Assembly: GCA_019753285.1 (NCBI GenBank)
Contig: JAIELD010000002.1
Coordinates: 26,331 to 90,330 of the forward strand
Origin: Beijerinckiaceae bacterium
Lineage (GTDB): Bacteria > Pseudomonadota > Alphaproteobacteria > Rhizobiales > Beijerinckiaceae
Reading direction: 5' to 3'
DNA: 64,000 nucleotides
The translations under genes were made by a program, and so were the position numbers. A model generated the notes under the pieces. That model made no database searches. It saw only the letters and a program-made list of their open reading frames with translations, and had not been told where the DNA came from. This document shows positions 45,488-54,261 of this stretch, one piece after another. The stretch's first letter is position 1. The number at the start of each line of letters is the position of its first letter.

Positions 45488-45943
45488 TCAGCCGCTCTGG
45501 CGCGGCGTCGGCCGCCAGCCGGGTGGAGCCATCTCGAAGCCGGAAAACTCGAAGCCCGGCGCGACGGTGCAGCCGACGAGCGTCCAGGCCCCGAGGCTCG
45601 TCGCCGTCTGCCACCAGCCCTTTGGCACGACGATCTGAGGGCGCTGGCCGGCGGACAGGTCAGGTCCGAGATGCCGGGCCTCGGCATCATGGCCATTGGG
45701 GCTCAAGGTGATCACCAGCGGCGCGCCGGCATACCAGTGGAACACCTCGGTTGCGTCCACACGGTGCCACTCGGAGACGTCGCCCGTGTCGAGCAGATAG
45801 TAGATCAGCGTCGAGGCCGCGCGGCCCCCGGCGTCGGTCTCCTCGTCGCGGAAGGTCTCGCGATAATAGCCGCCCTCGGGATGCGGCTTCAGATCGAGAA
45901 GCGCGATGACGTCGCGGGCGGTTTGCGCGGGGCGGTGAGCCAT
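45488..45943 (-). CDS. cupin_5 (DUF985) family protein
   Basis: A 151-residue single-domain cupin of the DUF985 type: LDLKPHPEGGYYRETFRD, then IYYLLDTGDVSEWHRVDATEVFHWYAGAPL, VVPKGWWQTA and VGCTVAPGFEFSGFEMA. The histidines in EWHRVDATEVFHW are candidate metal ligands. Function of the family is poorly defined (sugar-epimerase-like fold). Eight bases separate it from the gloB end on the same strand, so it is the last gene of that unit. Confidence 0.88.
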   Translation of the reverse strand: MAHRPAQTARDVIALLDLKPHPEGGYYRETFRDEETDAGGRAASTLIYYLLDTGDVSEWHRVDATEVFHWYAGAPLVITLSPNGHDAEARHLGPDLSAGQRPQIVVPKGWWQTATSLGAWTLVGCTVAPGFEFSGFEMAPPGWRPTPRQSG

Positions 45944-45950
45944 AGCGGCG

Positions 45951-46718
45951 CTAAAAGCTGTTCTTGCGCTTGCGGAGTTCGGCGGTGATGGCGACCGGGT
46001 CCGCGCCCTCCATGCCGAGTGCGCGCTGGATCGCGGGGGTGTCGACGCGCAGATAGGGGTTGGTCGCCTTCTCGAGTCCGATCGTCGAAGGCTGGGTCAG
46101 TTCGCCCGCCGCGCGGATCTGCTCGACCTCTGCGGCGCGGGTCTTGAGCTGGCGGTTCTCCGGATCGACCGTCAGCGCGAAACGCGCATTGGAGAGGGTG
46201 TATTCATGGCCGCAATAGACGGTCGTCTCGTCAGGGAGAGTCCCAAGCCGTTTCAAGGACCTGTGCAGCGCTTCGGCGGTGGAATCGAAGATGCGGCCGC
46301 AGCCCATGGTGAACAGCGTGTCGCCGACGAAGACGGCCGAGGATCGCGGCAGGGTGAAGCTGATGTGATCGTAGCAGTGGCCCGGCGTCTCCCAGACCCC
46401 GAAGGCGAGATTGCCGACCTTCACCGTGTCGCCCTCGCGGACCTGCATGTCGAGGCCGGGAATCTCGCTCGCCGCCTTGTTGCCCGCCGTAACCTTGCAG
46501 CCATACATCTCCTTCAGAGGCAGAATGCCCTCGACATGGTCGAGATGGCGGTGTGTCACCAGAATGTCGGTGAGCCGCCAGCCGCGCTGCTTCAGCACGG
46601 TCATGATGGGTGCTGCCTCCGGCGCATCGATGGCGGCGGTCGCGCCCGTCTGGAGATCGTGGACGAGCACCGCGAAATTGTCCTCGCGGCTCAGGAACTG
46701 ATGGATGATGGCTGGCAT
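45951..46718 (-). CDS. gloB: hydroxyacylglutathione hydrolase (glyoxalase II)
   Basis: GloB hydrolyses S-lactoylglutathione to lactate and glutathione. It has 255 residues with the metallo-beta-lactamase zinc motif THRHLDH at 55-61, then GHCYDHISF, FVGDTLFTMGCGR and VYCGHEYTLSNARFA. The C-terminal glutathione-contact region is present (TNPYLRVDTPAIQ). It is 30 bp downstream of the glutathione-dependent formaldehyde dehydrogenase gene on the same strand, so both enzymes of glutathione-adduct detoxification may be expressed together. Confidence 0.95.
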   Translation of the reverse strand: MPAIIHQFLSREDNFAVLVHDLQTGATAAIDAPEAAPIMTVLKQRGWRLTDILVTHRHLDHVEGILPLKEMYGCKVTAGNKAASEIPGLDMQVREGDTVKVGNLAFGVWETPGHCYDHISFTLPRSSAVFVGDTLFTMGCGRIFDSTAEALHRSLKRLGTLPDETTVYCGHEYTLSNARFALTVDPENRQLKTRAAEVEQIRAAGELTQPSTIGLEKATNPYLRVDTPAIQRALGMEGADPVAITAELRKRKNSF

Positions 46719-46748
46719 GGGCTCGTGCCTCGATAGGTTGGTACGAAA

Positions 46749-47861
46749 TCAGTAGATCACGACGCTGCGGATCGACGCGCCTTCATGCATGAGGTCGAAC
46801 GCGGTGTTGATCTCGTCGAGCGGCATGGTGTGGGTGATGAGATCGTCGATGTTGATCTTGCCCTCCATGTACCAGTCGACGATCTTCGGCACGTCGGTGC
46901 GGCCTCGCGCGCCGCCGAAGGCCGAGCCCCGCCAGTTGCGCCCGGTGACGAGCTGGAAGGGGCGCGTCGAGATTTCCTGCCCGGCCGCCGCGACGCCGAT
47001 GATGATGCTCTCGCCCCAGCCGCGATGGGTGCATTCGAGCGCCTGGCGCATCAGATGCGTGTTGCCGATGCACTCGAACGAAAAGTCCGCCCCGCCGCCG
47101 GTGATGTCGACGATGGCCTCCACCACCTTGTCGCGGCCGATCTCATCCGGGTTGATGAAATGCGTCATGCCGAATTTCTCGGCGAGAGCGCGCTTGTTTG
47201 GGTTGAGGTCGATGCCGATGATCTTGTCCGCGCCAACCATGCGCGCACCCTGCACCACGTTGAGCCCGATGCCGCCGAGCCCGAACACGGCGACATTGGC
47301 GCCCGGCCAGACCTTGCCCGTGTAGATCACCGCGCCGATCCCGGTCGTCACGCCGCAGCCGATATAGCAGACCTTGTCGAAGGGCGCGTCCTTGCGGATT
47401 TTCGCAAGCGCGATTTCCGGCAGCACCGTGAAGTTCGCGAAGGTCGAGCAGCCCATGTAATGCATGACCTGCGCGCCATCACAGGAGAAGCGGCTGGTGC
47501 CGTCCGGCATCACGCCCTTGCCCTGCGTCGCGCGGATCGCCGTGCAGAGATTGGAGCGGCGCGAGAGGCACGTCTTGCAGTTGCGGCATTCGGGCGTATA
47601 GAGCGGAATGACGTGGTCGCCCGGCTCCAGCATTGTCACGGCTTTACCCACCTCGCGCACGAGGCCGGCACCCTCATGGCCGAGAATCGCCGGGAACAGC
47701 CCCTCGGAATCGAGGCCGGACAGCGTATAGGCGTCGGTATGGCAGACGCCGGTCGCCATCACCTCCACGAGCACCTCATGGTCTTTCGGCCCCTCGATCG
47801 TCACGGTTTCGATCGATAGCGGCTTGCCTGCGCTCCAGGCGACGGCGGCGCGTGTCTGCAT
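46749..47861 (-). CDS. frmA: S-(hydroxymethyl)glutathione dehydrogenase / class III alcohol dehydrogenase
   Basis: A 370-residue zinc-dependent medium-chain dehydrogenase that oxidises the formaldehyde-glutathione adduct (also acts on GSNO). Catalytic zinc ligands C40 and H62-E63 ([18 protein letters not shown]) and structural zinc cysteines C92, C95, C98 and C106 are visible. The NAD motif is [12 protein letters not shown]. The class III stretch [20 protein letters not shown] is conserved. It pairs with gloB downstream. Confidence 0.95.
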   Translation of the reverse strand: MQTRAAVAWSAGKPLSIETVTIEGPKDHEVLVEVMATGVCHTDAYTLSGLDSEGLFPAILGHEGAGLVREVGKAVTMLEPGDHVIPLYTPECRNCKTCLSRRSNLCTAIRATQGKGVMPDGTSRFSCDGAQVMHYMGCSTFANFTVLPEIALAKIRKDAPFDKVCYIGCGVTTGIGAVIYTGKVWPGANVAVFGLGGIGLNVVQGARMVGADKIIGIDLNPNKRALAEKFGMTHFINPDEIGRDKVVEAIVDITGGGADFSFECIGNTHLMRQALECTHRGWGESIIIGVAAAGQEISTRPFQLVTGRNWRGSAFGGARGRTDVPKIVDWYMEGKINIDDLITHTMPLDEINTAFDLMHEGASIRSVVIY

Positions 47862-48058
47862 TGGGGAATCGGTCCTTGGCTGGCGGCGGGAGGGCCTCGG
47901 ATTTGATACGGCGATTAGACTGGCCGGTCAATTTGAAGTCGTCCGTCGCAGCGCCCTGCGGCAATCGTTAGCGGTCATTCGCCATGCTGCCGCTCCCATG
48001 CAGACGCGGGCGGCAAAAGCCTTTATTGAAGGCGGGCCTGACCTTCGCCGGATGCCTC

Positions 48059-48787
48059 ATGCCGCTCGACGTCGTCGACCTTCGATCCTTCTACAGCAGC
48101 GCCCTCGGCCGCCGGGCCCAGCGCTCCATCCAGCGCGCCATGCGCAGCCGCTGGAGCACCGTGTCCGGTCTCGCCGTGCTCGGCCTCGGCTTTGCGACGC
48201 CCTATCTCGACGATCTGAAGGAGGATGGTCCCGAGCGGACCCTCTCCTTCATGCCGGGCGCGCAGGGCATCGTCGGCTGGCCCAACCAGGGGCTTTCGGC
48301 CTCCTCCCTCGTCGAGCCGACCGAGCTGCCGCTGCGCGACTCGACGGTGGACCGGGTGCTGGTCGCCCATGCGCTCGAAATGTCGGATTCCCCGGTCGAG
48401 CTGCTTTCGGAGCTCTGGCGGGTGCTCGCGCCGGGCGGCCGGCTGATCTGCGTGGTGCCCAATCGCAGCGGCGTCTGGTCGCGCTTCGACACGACGCCGT
48501 TCGGGCAGGGCCAGCCCTTCAGCCGGGGGCAGATCACCAATCTGATGCGGCAGGCGCTGTTCACGCCGGTGCATTGGGGCGAGGCGCTCTATCTCCCGCC
48601 AGTCAACCGCAGGCTGATGCTGGAGATCGCGCCGGTGATAGAGCGGATCGGAGCCAGCCTGTCGCTGCCTTTCGCCGGCGCGCATGTCATCGAGGCGACG
48701 AAGCAGGTCTACCGCCCGGTGCCGGTCCGAAAAGCGGTGCGCAGCCTGCCGCAGTTACAGCCGGTGCTGGTGCCGCAGCGCCTCTGA
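48059..48787 (+). CDS. SAM-dependent methyltransferase (Methyltransf_11 type)
   Basis: A 242-residue class I methyltransferase-like protein starting MPLDVVDLRSFYSSALGR. The SAM-binding motif I is degenerate (GLAVLGLGFATPYLDDL), but the middle is typical: LPLRDSTVDRVLVAHALEMS and ELWRVLAPGGRLICVVPNRSG. The C-terminal part carries basic/hydrophobic EALYLPPVNRRLMLEIAPVIE. Substrate unknown. Frequently found beside gloB in Rhizobiales, here divergent from the formaldehyde dehydrogenase-gloB group. Confidence 0.8.
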   Translation: MPLDVVDLRSFYSSALGRRAQRSIQRAMRSRWSTVSGLAVLGLGFATPYLDDLKEDGPERTLSFMPGAQGIVGWPNQGLSASSLVEPTELPLRDSTVDRVLVAHALEMSDSPVELLSELWRVLAPGGRLICVVPNRSGVWSRFDTTPFGQGQPFSRGQITNLMRQALFTPVHWGEALYLPPVNRRLMLEIAPVIERIGASLSLPFAGAHVIEATKQVYRPVPVRKAVRSLPQLQPVLVPQRL

Positions 48788-48802
48788 TCGCTTGTTCGGC
48801 CC

Positions 48803-49792
48803 TCATTCGGCGCGCGTCGGCCGAGAGACGAGCTGCCCGATCGCCTCGCGCACACCAAGCCTGCCGGCGATGATCGCCGCCACTGCGGCGCAGATGGGCA
48901 TCTCCACGCCCCGCGCCGCTGCGAGTTCGACGAGGATCGCCGCGGTGTAGGCGCCCTCCGCGAGCTTGTCCTTGCCGGCCTCCACGGGTGGCCACCCCCC
49001 GCCGATTGCAAGACCGTAGCTGAAATTGCGCGACCGGGCAGAGCCGCAGGTGAGGACGAGATCGCCGAGACCCGAAAGGCCCATCAGCGTCTCGGCCTCC
49101 GCGCCGCAGGCGCGCGCAAAGCGCCCCATCTCGGCAAAGCCGCGGGCGATGAGCGCGGCCTTCGCGCTTTCGCCAAGCTGCTGCGCCTCGACGATGCCTG
49201 CCGCGATGGCGAGCACGTTTTTCGCGGCCCCGCCGATCTCGACGCCGCGCGTGTCGGCCGTGTGGTAGATGCGCAGGCTCGCCGAATTGAGAGCTTTGGC
49301 GAGCGCCTCGCCGATGATCGTATCTCGGCAGGCGAGCACGAGCGCCGTCGGCAGGCCCCGCCCGACATCCGCCGCGAAGCTCGGCCCTGAGAGGACTGCG
49401 ATCGGCATGGCGGGCATCGCCTCGCCGGCGATCTCGCTCGGGTAGAGCCCGCTCGTCCGCTCGATCCCCTTGGCGCAGATGATCACCGGGGTTCCCGGCC
49501 GCAGCACGAGGGCAAGCGCCGCCGCGATCTCGCGCGTCGCCTGCGCCGGCGTCGTCAGCAGGATCGCCCTGGCGCCGGCCAGTGCAGCGAGGGAGCCCGT
49601 CGCCCGCACGGCGTCGCCGAGCGTGACGTCGGGCAGCGCGGCATCGTTGCGGCGCGTCGCCTCGATCGCCGCCATGCGATCGGGGTCGCGCCCCCACAGG
49701 ATCACCGAGCGCCCGGCCCTCGTGGCGGCGACGGCAAGCGCGCTGCCATAGGCGCCGGCCCCGACGATGCCAACGGGATCGAACAGGCTCAT
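48803..49792 (-). CDS. gpsA: glycerol-3-phosphate dehydrogenase [NAD(P)+]
   Basis: GpsA reduces dihydroxyacetone phosphate to sn-glycerol-3-phosphate for phospholipid synthesis. It has 329 residues with the N-terminal dinucleotide motif GAGAYGSALAV (9-19) and SGPSFAADV. The catalytic-lysine region is GGAAKNVLAIAAGI, and the C-terminal part includes GLSGLGDLVLTC. The start ATG shares one base with the tsaD stop (TGATG), so the pair is translationally coupled. Confidence 0.96.
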   Translation of the reverse strand: MSLFDPVGIVGAGAYGSALAVAATRAGRSVILWGRDPDRMAAIEATRRNDAALPDVTLGDAVRATGSLAALAGARAILLTTPAQATREIAAALALVLRPGTPVIICAKGIERTSGLYPSEIAGEAMPAMPIAVLSGPSFAADVGRGLPTALVLACRDTIIGEALAKALNSASLRIYHTADTRGVEIGGAAKNVLAIAAGIVEAQQLGESAKAALIARGFAEMGRFARACGAEAETLMGLSGLGDLVLTCGSARSRNFSYGLAIGGGWPPVEAGKDKLAEGAYTAAILVELAAARGVEMPICAAVAAIIAGRLGVREAIGQLVSRPTRAE

Positions 49793-50865
49793 CAGACGCG
49801 CGCGCCGCCGCGGCCGCCGCCGAGCATCGGCTCCGCCGTCTCGTCGAGCGGCCAGCGAGGCCGGCCGGCAAAGTCGATGTCGTCGCTGAGGCCAAGCGCA
49901 AAGCGTTCGGCTCCGGCCCAGGCGATCATCGCGCCATTATCCGTGCAGAGCGCAGGCGGTGGCACGACGAACCTGATGCCGGCGCTCGCCGAGAAGCGCT
50001 GCAGCGCGCGGCGGATCGACTGGTTGGAGCCGACGCCGCCGGCGACGACGAGCGCGCTCGGCGCGCCGTGCCGCTCGCGGAACAGGCGCAGCCCGGCCCT
50101 CACCCTGTCGACGATGGTGTCGACCACCGCCGCCTGGAAGGAGGCGCAGAGATCGGCGACATCCGTCGTACTCAGCGGCGCGATGGCGTCGGCGGCGACG
50201 CGAACGGCCGTCTTGAGGCCCGAGAGCGAGAAATCGGGCTGCGGGCGGCCGATGAGCGGGCGCGGCAGATCGAACCGTTCCGGGTTGCCCTTCAGCGCCT
50301 CGCGCTCGACCTCAGGCCCGCCAGGATAGGGCAGGCTCAGCATCTTGGCGACCTTGTCGAAGGCCTCGCCAATCGCATCGTCGATCGTGCTGCCGATGCG
50401 CTGATAAGTGCCGACGCCGAGCACGGCGACGAGCTGGGTGTGCCCGCCGGAGACCAGCAGGAGCAGATAGGGAAAGGCGACATGGTCGGTGAGGCGCGGC
50501 GTCAGCGCATGGGCTTCCAGATGATTGACGGCGATCATCGGCTTGCCGGTGACGAGCGAAAGCGTCTTCGCCGTCGTCAGCCCGACGAGCACGCCGCCGA
50601 TGAGGCCGGGTCCGGCTGCGCTGGCGATACAGGCGAGCTGCGGGAAATCGACACCCGCGGTGCGCATGGCGCGTTCGATGAGCACGTCGAGAACCTCGAC
50701 ATGGGCGCGCGCGGCGATTTCCGGCACCACGCCGCCATAGGCCGAATGCGCGTCGGTCTGGCTGGCGATTTCGTTGGCGAGAATCTCGCCCCGCCCGTCC
50801 GCCGAGCGCCTGACGATCGCCGCCGCCGTTTCGTCGCAGGTCGTCTCCAGTCCGAGGACAAGCAT
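49792..50865 (-). CDS. tsaD: tRNA N6-adenosine threonylcarbamoyltransferase TsaD
   Basis: TsaD, with TsaB and TsaE, attaches threonylcarbamoyl to A37 of ANN-decoding tRNAs. It has 357 residues. It has the N-terminal ASKHA phosphate motif [14 protein letters not shown] and the metal ligands H115 and H119 in [12 protein letters not shown]. Further on are [11 protein letters not shown] and a late [10 protein letters not shown]. It is the first gene of a coupled pair with gpsA and divergent from hemC across a 174-bp gap that should hold both promoters. Confidence 0.96.
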   Translation of the reverse strand: MLVLGLETTCDETAAAIVRRSADGRGEILANEIASQTDAHSAYGGVVPEIAARAHVEVLDVLIERAMRTAGVDFPQLACIASAAGPGLIGGVLVGLTTAKTLSLVTGKPMIAVNHLEAHALTPRLTDHVAFPYLLLLVSGGHTQLVAVLGVGTYQRIGSTIDDAIGEAFDKVAKMLSLPYPGGPEVEREALKGNPERFDLPRPLIGRPQPDFSLSGLKTAVRVAADAIAPLSTTDVADLCASFQAAVVDTIVDRVRAGLRLFRERHGAPSALVVAGGVGSNQSIRRALQRFSASAGIRFVVPPPALCTDNGAMIAWAGAERFALGLSDDIDFAGRPRWPLDETAEPMLGGGRGGARV

Positions 50866-51039
50866 GGTTTTCGCGTTCCCGATGGCCCGAACAACAAATT
50901 CATTGTCGTTTCCGGTGCAGTTCCTTTATCAACGGACCTTAAACATATCTGGTCTAACACCGTTGACGACCAGACGAAACGGCGCCCGCCACGTGCGCCG
51001 ATACACCAAGCCTCGAGCGGAGACTATAGCCGGGTGGAT

Positions 51040-51972
51040 ATGAAATCGGAGGCGGTCCAGACGATCGGCACGCGGGGAAGTCCGCTGGCGCTGGCGCAGG
51101 CCCATATGACGGCGAAAGCGCTGGCCGACGCGACAGGGCTCGGCGAGGACAGGTTCCCGCTCGACATCATCAAGACGACCGGCGATCTCATCCAGGATCG
51201 CGCCTTGTCCGAGTCTGGCGGCAAGGGTCTTTTCACCAAGGAAATCGACGAGGCGCAGCTCTCCGGCCGTGTCGACATCGCCGTCCACTCGGGCAAGGAC
51301 CTGCCGACCGTGCTGCCCGAGGGGCTTGTGGTCGCCGGATACCTGCCACGCGCCGACGTGCGTGACGTCTTCATCGGGCATGGCGGATTGCTGCTCCAGA
51401 GCCTGCCCGCCGGGGCGCGGGTCGGCACGGCCTCGCTGCGGCGGCAGGCGCAACTTCTGCGCGCCTTCCCAAAACTCAGGGTCGAACTCATTCGCGGCAA
51501 CGTCCAGACGCGCCTCGGCAAGGTCGAGAGCGGCGAATACGCCGGCACGCTGCTGGCGCTCGCGGGACTGACACGGCTCGGCCTCGCGGATCGCGCGACG
51601 CAGATCCTCGACATCGACGCCTATCTGCCCGCAGTGGCGCAGGGCGCGATCGCGCTCGTGACGCGCAAGGGCGACGAAGCCGCGAGCCGCCATGTCGCCA
51701 GCATCGGCGACGAAGCGACCCGCATCGCGGTCAGCGCGGAGCGCGCGTTCCTGCACGAACTCGACGGGTCCTGCCGCACGCCGATCGCCGGCCATGCGAC
51801 GCTGGATGCGGGCTCGATCACGCTGCGCGTTCTCGTGATGAGCCCGGACGGCAAGCGGTCCTTCGAGGACAGCCGGTCTGCGCCGGCCGATGACGCGGTC
51901 GCGCTCGGTGCGGCTCTCGGGCAAGAGATCAAGGCGAAGCTGCCGCCCGGCTTCTTCGATACAGGGCACTGA
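51040..51972 (+). CDS. hemC: hydroxymethylbilane synthase (porphobilinogen deaminase)
   Basis: HemC polymerises four porphobilinogens into hydroxymethylbilane. The 310-residue protein has IGTRGSPLALAQA at the N terminus, the catalytic-Asp region DIAVHSGKDLP, GTASLRRQAQLL, and the dipyrromethane-binding C245 in ELDGSCRTPIAG. An in-frame GTG two codons upstream (51034), 12 bases after GGAG, is an alternative start. hemD begins 20 bp after the stop. Confidence 0.96.
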   Translation: MKSEAVQTIGTRGSPLALAQAHMTAKALADATGLGEDRFPLDIIKTTGDLIQDRALSESGGKGLFTKEIDEAQLSGRVDIAVHSGKDLPTVLPEGLVVAGYLPRADVRDVFIGHGGLLLQSLPAGARVGTASLRRQAQLLRAFPKLRVELIRGNVQTRLGKVESGEYAGTLLALAGLTRLGLADRATQILDIDAYLPAVAQGAIALVTRKGDEAASRHVASIGDEATRIAVSAERAFLHELDGSCRTPIAGHATLDAGSITLRVLVMSPDGKRSFEDSRSAPADDAVALGAALGQEIKAKLPPGFFDTGH

Positions 51973-51992
51973 GCGATGGAAAGGCCCGAGTG

Positions 51993-52775
51993 ATGCGTGT
52001 CCTCGTCCTGCGCCCGGAAAATGAAGGCAAGCGGGTCGCCGCGCTGCTCGGAGAGCGCGGACATGAGGCGGTTCTCGCGCCGATCATCGATATTCGTCCG
52101 CTGCCCTTCGCCTTGCCGCCGCCGAGCCGGTTCGACGCAACGCTCGTGACGAGTTCGAACGCGCTGCACGCCATCAAGGACAAGGCGACGCCGGAGCTGC
52201 TGGCCGCGCCCCTCTACTGCGTCGGCCTGCAGAGCGCCGAAACGGCGAGGCTGTCCGGCTTCGCCAGGATCGCCGGGCACACCCCGTCGGCGTCGAGCCT
52301 CGCGAAGCGGATCGAGGCGGAGCTGAAACCCGGGTCGCGCATGCTTTATCTCGCGGGGCGGCCCCGCAAGCCTGACCTCGAATCGCAGCTCGGCGCGGCC
52401 GGAATCGCGGTCTCTCCGGTCGAACTCTACGAGGCGCTGCCGGTACGCTCGCTGCCGGAGGCGGCTCGATCCGCATTGCAGCGCGGCCTCGATGTCATCC
52501 TGCATTTCTCGCGCGCCTCGGCGCTGGCGGCCATCGACGCCTTCGGCGCGGCCGGGCTGATCGACGCCGCCGCCAATGCCCGCCATCTTTGCCTTTCCGG
52601 CGATGTCGCCTCGGCCCTCGTGTCGCGGCTCGACTGGCGGATCGAGGTGGCGTGCCGTCCTGACATGATCAGCCTGCTCGATCTCATCAATGCCGGACCG
52701 GCCGAGGGGCGGGCGAGCCAGCCCGCTCATCCGCATTCCGGTTTCCAGCACCAAAGACACGCTTCGCTCGGCTGA
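51993..52775 (+). CDS. hemD: uroporphyrinogen-III synthase
   Basis: HemD cyclises hydroxymethylbilane with ring-D inversion. The 260-residue sequence is divergent, as always in this family, but follows the pattern: N-terminal VLVLRPENEGKRVAALLGERGH and LVTSSNALHAI. In the second half are MLYLAGRPRKPDLESQL, VELYEALPV and ILHFSRASALAAI. The identification is strengthened by its place directly after hemC. The start at the ATG 51993 is preferred to the adjacent GTG. The last 25 residues are low-complexity (His/Pro/Ser). Confidence 0.9.
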   Translation: MRVLVLRPENEGKRVAALLGERGHEAVLAPIIDIRPLPFALPPPSRFDATLVTSSNALHAIKDKATPELLAAPLYCVGLQSAETARLSGFARIAGHTPSASSLAKRIEAELKPGSRMLYLAGRPRKPDLESQLGAAGIAVSPVELYEALPVRSLPEAARSALQRGLDVILHFSRASALAAIDAFGAAGLIDAAANARHLCLSGDVASALVSRLDWRIEVACRPDMISLLDLINAGPAEGRASQPAHPHSGFQHQRHASLG

Positions 52776-52917
52776 GCAGCCAGACAGCGAAAAGCGTGGC
52801 TCCGGCACAAAGCGGTATTCACGTCCGCCGACGATGGTCTAATGTGAGCGGCCGGCCTTCGAAAGGGTGCATTTGCCCTTCACACTGCGCCGCGCGACGA
52901 CGCAATACGGGACCGAC

Positions 52918-54117
52918 ATGGCAGATCATCCAAAACCGAAGACGAGCGGCAGACGCCGCCCGCCCGCCGAGATCGAATTGACGGCGACAGAAGCGCCGGC
53001 GGACCCTGCCGCAGCGGTGCGATCGGCCGAGGTTGCGGCCGAATCGAATGCCACAGCCGCAGCTTCTGATCCGGCGGCGGAGCCAACGATCCCTGCGATC
53101 GAGCCCTCGGTTCCGCCGTCCGAATCACCGGCTCCCGAGGCGAGAAGCGCCGTCGAGCACCCACCTCGCGTGAGTGGCACGCCGGATGGGATGTCGGCCG
53201 AGCCGCCGCGCAGCGCGCCAGGCGGCGTGCTCATGAAGGCTGTCCTCGCCGGCGCGGTCGCGGGCGCTGCCTTTGGCGCGCTTGCCGCGCTTTTCCTGCC
53301 GGTGCTGAGAGGCCGGCCGAGGACGATCGATCTCGCCCCGCTCGAAACGCGGCTGTCCGCGCTCGAGAAGCGCGACACCGGTGCCGATGCGGCCCGCCTG
53401 CAGGCGCTCGGCGACCAGATCGCCGAGCTGCAACGGCAACTTGCCGGCCAGCGCGAGGCGCTGAGCGCCGTCAAGCAGACTGCCACGACAGGCGTATCGA
53501 ACGAGATTGCGCCGCTCGCAGCCCGCGTCCAGGGGCTCGAGCAGTCCGGTCAGGCGCTCGCGACAAAGGTGTCCGGCGTCGCCTCGGGTCAGACGACCAG
53601 CATCGCGGCTTCGCTTCTGGCGGCGACCCAGTCGCTCCGCTCCGCCTTCGAGCGCGGCGCTCCGCTGCAGCCCGAACTGAAAGCCGTGGAGGCGATTTCG
53701 GGCAAGGGCGACCGGCTCATGGCCTTGAAGCCCTATGCGACGGCCGGCGCGCCGACAGTCCGCGCGCTCGCCGAGCGTTTCCGGGCGCTGCGGCCGGGCC
53801 TCGTCAACGCCGATGCGGCTCCTGCCTCCAACGGTATCCTCGATCGGCTCGCCGCGACGGCGGGCTCGATCGTGAAGGTGACGCCGGTCGGCGCGCAGCC
53901 CGGTTCGGACACCGCCTCGGTCCTCTCCCGCATCGACGCGGCGCTGCAGCGCGGCGACGCCGATCTCGCCTTGAGCGAAGCTGCCGGCCTGCCGGAAAAG
54001 CCGGCGCAGGCCGCTTCCGCCTGGCTTGGTGAGCTCAAGGCCCGCCAAGCCGCCGCCGCCGTGCTGCGCGGCCTTGAAAACGACGCGTTGCAGGTCATAA
54101 GCGCTGCATCGCGATGA
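52918..54117 (+). CDS. Mic60/mitofilin-like protein (COG4223)
   Basis: About 399 residues: an N-terminal disordered Pro/Glu/Ala-rich cytoplasmic part (1-100), one transmembrane helix (VLMKAVLAGAVAGAAFGALAALFLP), then a periplasmic coiled-coil region (ETRLSALEKR to LEQSGQALATK). A C-terminal helical domain follows (FRALRPGLVNADAAPASNGILDRLAATAGSIVKV...). This is the layout of alphaproteobacterial Mic60, the bacterial relative of the mitochondrial crista-junction protein, and the position between hemD and hemY is the known conserved context. A membrane-shaping role here is inferred from the family. Confidence 0.85.
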   Translation: MADHPKPKTSGRRRPPAEIELTATEAPADPAAAVRSAEVAAESNATAAASDPAAEPTIPAIEPSVPPSESPAPEARSAVEHPPRVSGTPDGMSAEPPRSAPGGVLMKAVLAGAVAGAAFGALAALFLPVLRGRPRTIDLAPLETRLSALEKRDTGADAARLQALGDQIAELQRQLAGQREALSAVKQTATTGVSNEIAPLAARVQGLEQSGQALATKVSGVASGQTTSIAASLLAATQSLRSAFERGAPLQPELKAVEAISGKGDRLMALKPYATAGAPTVRALAERFRALRPGLVNADAAPASNGILDRLAATAGSIVKVTPVGAQPGSDTASVLSRIDAALQRGDADLALSEAAGLPEKPAQAASAWLGELKARQAAAAVLRGLENDALQVISAASR

Positions 54118-54261
54118 ACAGTCGCGGCGCGTCGCAGGGCCTTCGATGTTTCAAGGTGTTACGGCAGGGCTGCGGAGCCGTTCGACGGTTGCAAAACAGG
54201 GTTTCAGCCGCGACAATCGGCGCGCGGCGATGATGGTTTCGAGTGGGCAAAGGCAGAATTG